Positions 16,165 through 22,832 of a DNA stretch of 31,179 bases are shown piece by piece. This stretch comes from Firmicutes bacterium UBA6806 (GTDB lineage: Bacteria > Bacillota > Clostridia > Peptostreptococcales > Acidaminobacteraceae). The notes under the pieces are model-generated. The model searched no databases and was not told where the DNA came from. It saw only the letters and a list, made by a program, of their open reading frames with translations. Position 1 is the stretch's first letter. The number at the start of each line of letters is the position of its first letter. Where the stretch lies: assembly GCA_002452745.1 (NCBI GenBank), contig DKFC01000041.1, positions 1 through 31,179 on the forward strand, given 5' to 3'. A program made the position numbers and the translations under genes.

Positions 16165-17175
16165 TTACGGTTTATTTACAAATGCAAGTTTAGGTTTAAA
16201 ATATTCAATGATTAAAAGTATGGGGATTAGGATTATAAATATGCCGAGGAAGGCAATTAGGGCACGTAAACTTATGGATGCGATCCCCAGTTTATCAAGA
16301 ACTAGATTGAGCAGGATCAAGACTAATGGATGCGCATAATAAAGCGTTAAGGTTGATTGGCTCAGAAAATTAACCTCTGGTGCAATGTCTTGGTAAAGTC
16401 TGCCAAGACTTTTTAAAGTCATCAAAAGCGTATAGCAAGCAATCAGGCTGAAAAGGATATAAATTACAGTGGCAAGCCTTGCATTGATATAGACACCATT
16501 GTTTGTGGATTGTATAAATTCAGCAGTATAAACACTTCCCATGATTCCAAAGGCGATCATATAATAGGATGGCGATTTTTGACTTGGCTTAGCATTTGTA
16601 TTTAAAAGCATCCCCAAGGTAAAATAGCTTAAGTAGGTTGGCATGATCCTGTCTTGTAGGGGGAGCGGTATGAAAATAAATAAAAATTGAACCATCAAGG
16701 TCAGTAAAAACAATTTTTCAGTGCCCACTTTGGACTGGAGCCAATGAAAAATGGGATATGCCAAATAGAACTGTATGATAATCACCATGAAATAGAGGTG
16801 ATAGATAAAGCTGCCCTGAAGCAGGCCCTTTAGATAAAACTTCAAGTCCACTGGGTAATAGCCCTGTGTGGCATATATTATAAAGTATAGGCTAGCCCAA
16901 ATAAAATAGGGCATAAAGAGCTTAGGAAGTCTTTTTTTCCAAAAGGAAAGCCATTTAAGTGGTTTTCCAATATAGAGCGTATTTAAAAGAAAGCCACTCA
17001 TGAAGACAAACATGGGTACTGATGGCTTAGAGAAACGGTTTAAAAGGGTGAAGAGCAACTGAGGTGGACTGTTTGGCGTAAGTGTAACGACAGGCGTTGC
17101 GGTCGTATGTATGATAATGACCATGATGCAGGCTAGGATTCTAAAAAAGTGAATTTCAGGATATGTTTTGCGCAT
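16165..17175 (-). CDS. Acyltransferase family 3 membrane protein
   Basis: This 336-residue polytopic protein has about ten membrane segments. It starts with the acyltransferase-3 signature: RKTYPEIHFFRILACIMVII followed by HTT, where the His is the putative catalytic residue, then PSVPMFVFMSGFLL and KKRLPKLFMPYFIWASLYF. Later segments include YHLYFMVIIIQFYL and TLYYAHPLVLILL. Members transfer acyl groups (often O-acetyl or succinyl) from the cytosol to sugars or lipids of the envelope. The substrate is not known. The ATG follows GGAGG on the minus strand. Its neighbours (small secreted protein downstream, regulator upstream behind a terminator) do not define a pathway. Confidence 0.87.
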   Translation of the reverse strand: MRKTYPEIHFFRILACIMVIIIHTTATPVVTLTPNSPPQLLFTLLNRFSKPSVPMFVFMSGFLLNTLYIGKPLKWLSFWKKRLPKLFMPYFIWASLYFIIYATQGYYPVDLKFYLKGLLQGSFIYHLYFMVIIIQFYLAYPIFHWLQSKVGTEKLFLLTLMVQFLFIFIPLPLQDRIMPTYLSYFTLGMLLNTNAKPSQKSPSYYMIAFGIMGSVYTAEFIQSTNNGVYINARLATVIYILFSLIACYTLLMTLKSLGRLYQDIAPEVNFLSQSTLTLYYAHPLVLILLNLVLDKLGIASISLRALIAFLGIFIILIPILLIIEYFKPKLAFVNKP

Positions 17176-17252
17176 TCAAACCTCCAAATTAATGTCTCAT
17201 GGACATTATACCAAGTGGCGGTTTTTTTAGCCATGCCCTATTGGGTTTGATC

Positions 17253-17284
17253 ATAAAAAAAATCACCGCTAATTAACGGTGACA
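17253..17284 (-). terminator. Intrinsic terminator after the araC-type/small-protein unit
   Basis: The stem TCACCG (17263-17268)/CGGTGA (17277-17282) with an 8-base loop is followed on the minus strand by eight T residues. It ends transcription from the regulator operon before the acyltransferase gene. Confidence 0.88.
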
Positions 17285-17402
17285 ATAAGGGTTTTGCAGT
17301 TCCGGGGTTATACAAATAGAAATTTGTATGTTGAAACTAATATTATTCTAGAGCATATTTTTAAAATAATTCTTTACTGTTTCTTAAATTTTTCTAAAAT
17401 CG

Positions 17403-17505
17403 TATCAGGCACCCATCGATATTAGGCACTCATTGATATTAATCACCTGAGGGGATTACGCACCAGAGGGTATTAAGTACCTGAGGGGTATTACCCACCC
17501 GCGGA
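17403..17505. repeat. Degenerate tandem repeat, six units of 16-18 bp
   Basis: Six adjacent units begin TATTA or ATTA (TATCA in the first): 17403-17419, 17420-17436, 17437-17454, 17455-17470, 17471-17488 and 17489-17505. A consensus is TATTAnnCACCnGAGGG; units 1 and 2 end in CATCGA/CATTGA, units 3-5 in GAGGG(G). The array fills much of the 315-bp gap between the acyltransferase gene and the small protein gene, and its last unit contains that gene's stop codon. The rest of this gap contains the terminator at 17253-17284 and no gene that I can support. Confidence 0.8.
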
Positions 17506-17778
17506 TAAAAATTCTAATCGGTAGGCAGTGACCACTTGGTCCACCTCAGTCTTTTCGCCTATAAAACGCATCTGGGTTCTTGGTATATAAAGGGAAACCT
17601 TGCGACCTTTAGGCTCAAGTGATTGCGGCATTAAAATAAGTTCCCAGTTTGAGCCCCTATAATGATGTGGGGTCACTTCCTCTGAAGTAAGTCTGAAATA
17701 ATCCTGAATGTATTTAATGGGAATACCACTGTCTATGACCACCTGATAGGACTTGTGTGATGGCTGGCTATGCTTCAT
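17491..17778 (-). CDS. Small hypothetical protein overlapping the AraC-type regulator gene
   Basis: This 95-residue, soluble, basic protein with no recognised domain reads MKHSQPSHKSYQVVIDSGIP at the start, IKYIQDYFRLTSEEVTPHHY in the middle, and ends AYRLEFLSAGG. Its ATG (17776-17778) lies inside the last codons of the regulator (11-bp overlap) with AGGGA 7 bases upstream, so translation is probably coupled. Alternating hydrophobic residues (KVSLYIPRTQMRFIG, VVTAYRLEFLS) suggest a beta-rich fold. The stop codon falls in the first (minus-sense) unit of the tandem repeat, so its C-terminus may have been set by repeat growth or loss. That it is a real gene rests on overlap context and sensible composition. 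Confidence 0.5.
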   Translation of the reverse strand: MKHSQPSHKSYQVVIDSGIPIKYIQDYFRLTSEEVTPHHYRGSNWELILMPQSLEPKGRKVSLYIPRTQMRFIGEKTEVDQVVTAYRLEFLSAGG

Positions 17779-18625
17779 ATGATGTTCCCTGTAAAACCTT
17801 TAGTGAATATTGTTTAGGGGTAATGCCAAAGTGTCCTTTGAAGAGTTTTATAAAGTAGGAGATACTTTCAAAGCCTAAATCATAGCAAACCTCTGAAACG
17901 TTTTTATGCTTAAGGAGCTCTTTGGCTTTATTGAGTTTTAAGCGGTTGTGATAAGCCTTTGGGGTCATACCTGTCGCCCTGCGGAAAAGTAGGACTAAAT
18001 TTGAGGGTGACATATTAAGCGCATATGCAATTTCTTTAACTGTGAGATCTGGATCACTCAGGTTGTTTTTTAGACAATGAATGGCATATTCTACAGGTTC
18101 CTGCTTTTTACGTTGATCAAGTGACAAACGGTAGTGGTTTATGAGATTATATGTCAACTCTTGTGAACAGAGGTCAATTAAAAATTGCTTGTTGGGATCA
18201 TCGCTGAGGGCATATTGTTTTATGCGTTCTATATGCGTTTTCACTTGAGGGAGCAATAGATTTTTCTTTACAAAATCGGTCGTCATATCCACATTTAGCT
18301 CATGCTTGACTTCCACTTTTTTAAGGGTATCTTCGATGAGCTTGTCGTTGAGCTCATATACCACTGCGATGGTTTTCTCTGGAATTACCATATCCACACT
18401 AGCGTGAGGTGGTAAGAGAATAAAATCCGAGTCGGAATAAGTGAATTCTTGACCGTCGTTAATTCGAACGTGTTTTAGGCCGCTCGTAATTGTACATAAT
18501 CTCGTATATTGATAGGTCTTGTATGTGCCTTTGAAATCCTTATCAAGGTCATAATATAGGATTTTCATATACTCTGTTTCCAAACCATCCGTTTTTTCAA
18601 AATAGCGATCGAAATTTTTAATCAA
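17768..18625 (-). CDS. AraC-family transcriptional regulator
   Basis: This protein is 285 residues from the preferred TTG start at 18623-18625. The exceptionally strong GGGGGAGGG sits 6 bases upstream of that TTG; an in-frame TTG ten codons earlier would place the site inside the gene. The N-terminal half is a cupin-like effector domain (YTRLCTITSGLKHVRINDGQ, FILLPPHASVDMVIP). The C-terminal half has the two helix-turn-helix motifs: LTVKEIAYALNMSPSNLVLLF and VSEVCYDLGFESISYFIKLF, then KGHFGITPKQYS. It is divergent from tupA, with 241 bases between, so it may control the tungstate uptake genes, itself, or both. The effector is unknown. It overlaps the small protein gene downstream. Confidence 0.88.
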   Translation of the reverse strand: MIKNFDRYFEKTDGLETEYMKILYYDLDKDFKGTYKTYQYTRLCTITSGLKHVRINDGQEFTYSDSDFILLPPHASVDMVIPEKTIAVVYELNDKLIEDTLKKVEVKHELNVDMTTDFVKKNLLLPQVKTHIERIKQYALSDDPNKQFLIDLCSQELTYNLINHYRLSLDQRKKQEPVEYAIHCLKNNLSDPDLTVKEIAYALNMSPSNLVLLFRRATGMTPKAYHNRLKLNKAKELLKHKNVSEVCYDLGFESISYFIKLFKGHFGITPKQYSLKVLQGTSYEA

Positions 18626-18756
18626 AGCAAGCCCTCCCCCAAGAGTAAAGTACAATAATTAGTTTTATAGTATCACAGCCATAAGGATGAATCAACGGTA
18701 GATGTCCCACTTAAAATCCTATTTATTGCATGACTCTCTTAAAATCAGGCTATTTT

Positions 18757-18799
18757 TCTGAATTATCAGATAGTTTTTGTATTAATGGTATTGTATAAT
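18757..18799 (+). promoter_or_regulatory. Possible tupA promoter with adjacent dyad
   Basis: A consensus-like -10 TATAAT is at 18794-18799. At 17-base spacing the -35 (TAGTTT, 18771-18776) is poor, which suggests activator dependence. Immediately upstream lies the dyad TCTGA-ATTA-TCAGA (18757-18770), positioned like an activator or repressor site. Whether the divergent AraC-type protein or a metal regulator binds here cannot be told. Confidence 0.4.
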
Positions 18800-18866
18800 A
18801 ATAAGTGCAAGGCGATCGTTTTGAATATATTTAATAGGGTTAGGGCTATTTCAAAGGAGAGAATAC

Positions 18867-19706
18867 ATGATGAATCGAAATATGAAAGTAATCGTAGGGA
18901 TATTAATATGTTTGGTGATTGGTCTTGCAGTAATTGGAATGACGCGTGACAACACGCCAAAGTCCATTATTTTATCTACGACGACCAGTACACAAGATAG
19001 TGGTCTTTTAGATGAAATTTTGCCTTACTTTGAGAAGGAAACGGGAATAGAAGTTAAGGTTGTAGCAGTTGGAACAGGTAAGGCCATCCAAATGGGTGTT
19101 GACGGTGAAGCCGATGTCCTCCTTGTGCATGCAAAAGCAAGTGAAGAAAAATTCGTCAGCGATGGTGATGGTGTCGAGCGATTTGATGTCATGTACAACG
19201 ATTTTGTACTCGTGGGGCCTAAGGGTTCAAATGATGGCTTAGAGACTTCAAGTATGACAGATATTGAATCCGTTTTAAAATATATTAGTGAACATCAACT
19301 AAAATTTGTGTCAAGAGGAGATGATTCGGGCACAAATAAAAAAGAGATTAGTTTATGGAAGGGATTATCACTTGAACCAAGTGGGGATTGGTATATCTCT
19401 GCTGGCAAGGGCATGGGTGACGTCCTTATGATGGCAAGCGAGCTTCAGGCCTACACTTTGACAGATCGAGCAACTTATCTTGCAATGCAAGACAAGTTGG
19501 ACCTTGATATCGTATTCCAAGCAGATGAAGCCTTACTCAATTACTATGGTGTCATTGCTGTAAATCCTAATAAAAATGAACAGATTAATGCAAAAGGCGC
19601 AGAGGCATTTATTAAATGGATCTTGTCTGATGAGACACAAAAGAGAATTGGACAGTTTGGTGTTGAAGCCTATGGACAACCTCTATTTTTCCCAAATGCA
19701 AAATAA
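18867..19706 (+). CDS. tupA: Tungstate ABC transporter, substrate-binding protein
   Basis: This 279-residue binding protein for tungstate has an N-terminal hydrophobic segment (VIVGILICLVIGLAVIG, about residues 8-24). The mature part opens with the TupA signature STTTSTQDSGLLDEILPYF, whose TTTS stretch binds the oxyanion in TupA, then VVAVGTGKAIQMGVDGEADV, FVSRGDDSGTNKKE and TDRATYLAM. These separate TupA from ModA and WtpA. ATG 18867 has AAAGGAGA upstream. Unlike most Gram-positive binding proteins there is no lipobox (the only N-terminal cysteine, ILIC-L, lacks the required context), so it may be anchored by an uncleaved segment or be released. It heads tupABC and the cofactor genes. Confidence 0.93.
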   Translation: MMNRNMKVIVGILICLVIGLAVIGMTRDNTPKSIILSTTTSTQDSGLLDEILPYFEKETGIEVKVVAVGTGKAIQMGVDGEADVLLVHAKASEEKFVSDGDGVERFDVMYNDFVLVGPKGSNDGLETSSMTDIESVLKYISEHQLKFVSRGDDSGTNKKEISLWKGLSLEPSGDWYISAGKGMGDVLMMASELQAYTLTDRATYLAMQDKLDLDIVFQADEALLNYYGVIAVNPNKNEQINAKGAEAFIKWILSDETQKRIGQFGVEAYGQPLFFPNAK

Positions 19707-19755
19707 TACTTTTTAAAAGTGCATCAATAAGACGCATAATTGAGGAGCTAAATAG

Positions 19756-20445
19756 ATGAACTTCATCACAGAGGGCTTTAAAGAGGCCTTGCAGCTTTTA
19801 TTAAGGTTAGATAAAGAGGTATATAAGATTATAGGACTGTCCATAGGACTATCCTTATCGTCTACCTTTTTTTCTGCCTTAATCGGCATACCTCTTGGCA
19901 TATATTTAGGCATTAAAAAGTTCAGATTAAAAAAAGTCTTTACAAGATTTATCTATACAGCCATGAGCCTACCACCAGTAGTGGTGGGTCTGATGGTTGC
20001 TATTTGTTTGTCTAGAAGTGGTCCCTTTGGGACATGGGGACTTATGTTTACACCTACTGCCATGGTAATTGCACAGGTGATTTTAGTTTCTCCTATTATC
20101 ATGGGGATTGTATTTAACGCTTCAAAGGATAAGGGTATGGCGATTTACAACGTGGGCAAGACACTTGGCGCAAACAAGCTTCAAGTCCTTCAGCTCATGG
20201 TGGTAGAAATGCGCGTGACCATACTCATTGCCATTGTCACTGGCTTCGGACGTGCCATATCAGAGGTCGGCGCAGTCATGATCGTAGGGGGCAACATCAA
20301 AGATCATACACGTGTAATGACGACCTTTATCGCCATGAACAACAGCATGGGGAATTATGGCATGGCCATTGCTATGGGAATTGTACTCCTTTCTATTTCT
20401 TTTGGTGTTAACACAATCCTTTATCATTTTACGATGGGAGACTGA
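19756..20445 (+). CDS. tupB: Tungstate ABC transporter, permease
   Basis: This 229-residue permease has five to six membrane segments, starting with NFITEGFKEALQLLLRLDKE and the first segment IIGLSIGLSLSSTFFSALIG. The cytoplasmic EAA-type loop, which docks onto the ATPase, is AIYNVGKTLGANKLQVLQLM with VTGFGRAISEVGAVMIVGGN after it, typical of the tungstate and molybdate permease group. Length matches TupB. ATG 19756 follows TGAGGAGC. It lies 49 bases after tupA and 1 base before tupC, so one transcript is expected. Confidence 0.93.
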   Translation: MNFITEGFKEALQLLLRLDKEVYKIIGLSIGLSLSSTFFSALIGIPLGIYLGIKKFRLKKVFTRFIYTAMSLPPVVVGLMVAICLSRSGPFGTWGLMFTPTAMVIAQVILVSPIIMGIVFNASKDKGMAIYNVGKTLGANKLQVLQLMVVEMRVTILIAIVTGFGRAISEVGAVMIVGGNIKDHTRVMTTFIAMNNSMGNYGMAIAMGIVLLSISFGVNTILYHFTMGD

Positions 20446-20446
20446 T

Positions 20447-21103
20447 ATGGATATCGAAATAAAAAAACTGCTGAAGCGGTATAAAGACAAGGTCGTTGTT
20501 GATATAGAGAGAAATATTTTTAAAAGTGGAAAAATTTATGGGATAATAGGAGAGAATGGTGCTGGTAAAACAACACTCCTGAAAATTATTGCAGGTCTTG
20601 AGCCTTTTGAACGTGGGTCTATCCACTATAATGGCAAATCCTTGGGAGAATCAGAATTAAAACGCATCACGTATTTGAGTCAGACCCCCTACATGATGCA
20701 GACTTCTGTCTACAATAACATTGCATATCCATTAAAAATCAGGGGGAAGTCCGAGGCTGAAGTCGGCCATCTCGTCCATCAAATTATGGATGAGTTTCAA
20801 ATCACCAGTTTTAAAGATCAATTGGCAACTCAACTTTCAGGTGGTGAAGCGCAAAAGGTGGCACTTGCGCGTGCCTTGATATTCGATCCAGAAGTTGTCT
20901 TGTTGGATGAACCGACAGCAAGTATAGACAGAAACACCATCAAGACTATTGAAGAAGCCATTATCAAAAGAAATAGAGAGAAAAAAATGACAGTGATTAC
21001 AATTTCGCATGATACAGATCAGATCAATCGGATAAGTCATGAAGTCGTTTTGTTGGAAAGGGGAAAAAATTATGTATACAGTAGGGGTAATTACGGCAAG
21101 TGA
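20447..21103 (+). CDS. tupC: Tungstate ABC transporter, ATP-binding protein
   Basis: This 218-residue ATPase energises tungstate uptake. It has Walker A GENGAGKTT (about residues 35-43), Q-loop at YLSQTP, signature LSGGEAQKVALARAL, Walker B EVVLLDEPTASID and switch His in TISHDTDQ. The start ATG at 20447 is 1 base after the tupB stop, with GGGAG about 7 bases before it; longer in-frame starts lie inside tupB and are unlikely. Its 3' end overlaps the mog start by 32 bases. The compact length, without a C-terminal TOBE extension, fits TupC rather than ModC. Confidence 0.93.
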   Translation: MDIEIKKLLKRYKDKVVVDIERNIFKSGKIYGIIGENGAGKTTLLKIIAGLEPFERGSIHYNGKSLGESELKRITYLSQTPYMMQTSVYNNIAYPLKIRGKSEAEVGHLVHQIMDEFQITSFKDQLATQLSGGEAQKVALARALIFDPEVVLLDEPTASIDRNTIKTIEEAIIKRNREKKMTVITISHDTDQINRISHEVVLLERGKNYVYSRGNYGK

Positions 21104-21575
21104 TAAGGGGTCGAAGGGCCAACGTGAAGATTTAAGTGGCAAGGTAATTTGTGATATGGTCACTGAGGCGGGTTATGAGGTCGTGCAACAAGTGATTGTT
21201 CCGGATGAAAAAGAAGCATTGTCAAATGCCATGATCCACATGGCGGATGTCCTTGGCGTCAATTTGATTTTGACAACTGGCGGTACCGGTTTTAGCAAAA
21301 GAGATATAACACCTGAGGCGACTTTAAGCGTCATTGAGCGAGAAACACCAGGTGTTTCTGAAGCAATTCGCTACAACAGTCTAAAAATCACACCGAAAGG
21401 CATGTTGTCAAGAGGGGTTTCAGGCATACGGGGCAATTCTATTATTATCAATATGCCAGGAAGTCCCAAAGCAGTCAAGGAGACATTAGAGTATATTTTA
21501 AATCCTATATTTCATGGTATTCAAATTCTAGTTGGTGATGATTCAGAATGTGCAACACCGCATCATAAGGGATAA
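21072..21575 (+). CDS. Molybdopterin adenylyltransferase-like protein (Mog/MoaB family)
   Basis: This 167-residue protein activates molybdopterin by adenylation before metal insertion. It shows the family motifs VGVITASDKGSKGQREDLSG near the N-terminus, VNLILTTGGTGFSKRDITPEAT (MPT-binding TTGGTG) in the centre, and IIINMPGSPKAVKE. ATG 21072 is chosen because AAAGGGGA precedes it and the conserved VGVITASD follows; a start at 21039 lies further inside tupC without support. It overlaps tupC by 32 bases in another frame, a strong sign that cofactor genes are tied to tungstate uptake. Whether it is Mog or MoaB in strict terms cannot be settled by eye. Confidence 0.9.
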   Translation: MYTVGVITASDKGSKGQREDLSGKVICDMVTEAGYEVVQQVIVPDEKEALSNAMIHMADVLGVNLILTTGGTGFSKRDITPEATLSVIERETPGVSEAIRYNSLKITPKGMLSRGVSGIRGNSIIINMPGSPKAVKETLEYILNPIFHGIQILVGDDSECATPHHKG

Positions 21576-21590
21576 AGAAAGGATTTTAAT

Positions 21591-22832
21591 ATGCAATTTT
21601 TTAAAATAATCACATTAAACGAAGCAATGGACCAAGTTATGACGATCGCAAATACACAAGGTCTTGAAAGTGAAAGGGTAGCCCTTCTTTCAAGTCATGG
21701 TCGTGTTTGCAGTGAAAATGTGTACTCGAAGGTGGATATACCTTCTTTTGATAGATCAACAGTTGATGGCTATGCCGTGAAGGTCAAGGATCTTGCAGGT
21801 GCCACAGATAGCATTCCCGCAATGCTGACTCTAAAGGGCGATTCGATAATGGGAGAGGCAACCTGTTACGTCATCGAAAGTGGCCAAGCCATGTATGTGC
21901 CAACAGGTGGAATGCTTCCTGAGGGGGCAGACGGCATGGTGATGATAGAGCATACAGAAAAGATTTCAGAGGACATGGTATTGATATATCATCCTGTGGC
22001 CTTTGGTGAGAACATCATTTACTGTGGAGATGACCTTAAAAGAGAACAATTGATCTTATCCCATGGAAAACGCGTAAGTGCCTATGATATGGGTTTGCTA
22101 GCGGGTGCGGGAATTGGTGAATTATCTGTGTATAAAAAGATAAGGGTTGCAGTTTTATCCACAGGTGATGAGATCATCGATTGCAATGGCCCCATGAACC
22201 TTGGACAAATAAGAGATATAAATGGCTATTCACTTGCAGGTGCAATTACGGCACTGGGTGGAGAGGTCGTATTCAAAGACATTGTCAAGGATGATATGGC
22301 TGCCTTGAGAGAAAGTGTAAATAAGGCTTTAGAGATGGCAGATGTCATCATCCTGTCCGGGGGGTCTTCTGTAGGGACAAGAGATTTCACCCAAAGGGTC
22401 ATAGAGTCCTTTGAGGGTGGCAAGATTCTGGTACATGGTATTTCCATTAAACCTGGAAAACCCACAATTGTCGGTAGGGTTCAAGATAAAATGATATTTG
22501 GCCTACCCGGTCATCCAACGGCTTCGGCGCTTGTCTTTGAAGTCTTGGTAAGACCTTACATGGAAAAGCTATCAAGGCATGAGGCTAAGGCCATGGAAAT
22601 TGTGGCAAAGGTAACTGAAAGTGTTCATTCTTCACCTGGAAGAGATACCTTTATCATGGTGACGCTTTTTAAGGCTCAAGAGGGTTGGATGGCTAAGCCC
22701 ATACTTGGAAAATCTGGCTTGATTTCTTTGATGGCAGGTGCATCAGGCTATATTCATATAAAAAGTGATCAAGAGGGGCTTTATAAAGAGGAAGAAGTTG
22801 TCGTTACATTATTTAAAAGGGGTGAAATTTAA
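21591..22832 (+). CDS. moeA: Molybdopterin molybdenumtransferase / tungsten insertase MoeA (first paralogue)
   Basis: This 413-residue protein inserts the metal oxyanion into adenylated molybdopterin. It has the MoeA pattern: PSFDRSTVDGYAVK (about residues 46-59), GQAMYVPTGGMLPEGADGMV, VAVLSTGDEII, then VIILSGGSSVGTRDF with ISIKPGKPTIVG and FGLPGHPTASALVF. Length is standard. ATG 21591 follows AAAGGA. Its stop overlaps the start of the second moeA by one base (TAATG). Given tupABC upstream and a tungsten enzyme downstream, tungstate is a likely substrate, but the sequence does not discriminate. Confidence 0.93.
   Translation: MQFFKIITLNEAMDQVMTIANTQGLESERVALLSSHGRVCSENVYSKVDIPSFDRSTVDGYAVKVKDLAGATDSIPAMLTLKGDSIMGEATCYVIESGQAMYVPTGGMLPEGADGMVMIEHTEKISEDMVLIYHPVAFGENIIYCGDDLKREQLILSHGKRVSAYDMGLLAGAGIGELSVYKKIRVAVLSTGDEIIDCNGPMNLGQIRDINGYSLAGAITALGGEVVFKDIVKDDMAALRESVNKALEMADVIILSGGSSVGTRDFTQRVIESFEGGKILVHGISIKPGKPTIVGRVQDKMIFGLPGHPTASALVFEVLVRPYMEKLSRHEAKAMEIVAKVTESVHSSPGRDTFIMVTLFKAQEGWMAKPILGKSGLISLMAGASGYIHIKSDQEGLYKEEEVVVTLFKRGEI

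Noticed and set aside
17403..17505. Repeat array considered as a small CRISPR
   Set aside because: Units are head to tail without unique spacers, are degenerate and only 16-18 bp, and no cas gene is near.
18656..18866. Region before tupA considered as a second Moco/Tuco riboswitch
   Set aside because: No stems or sequence block like those before aor; only a short dyad and a promoter are visible.
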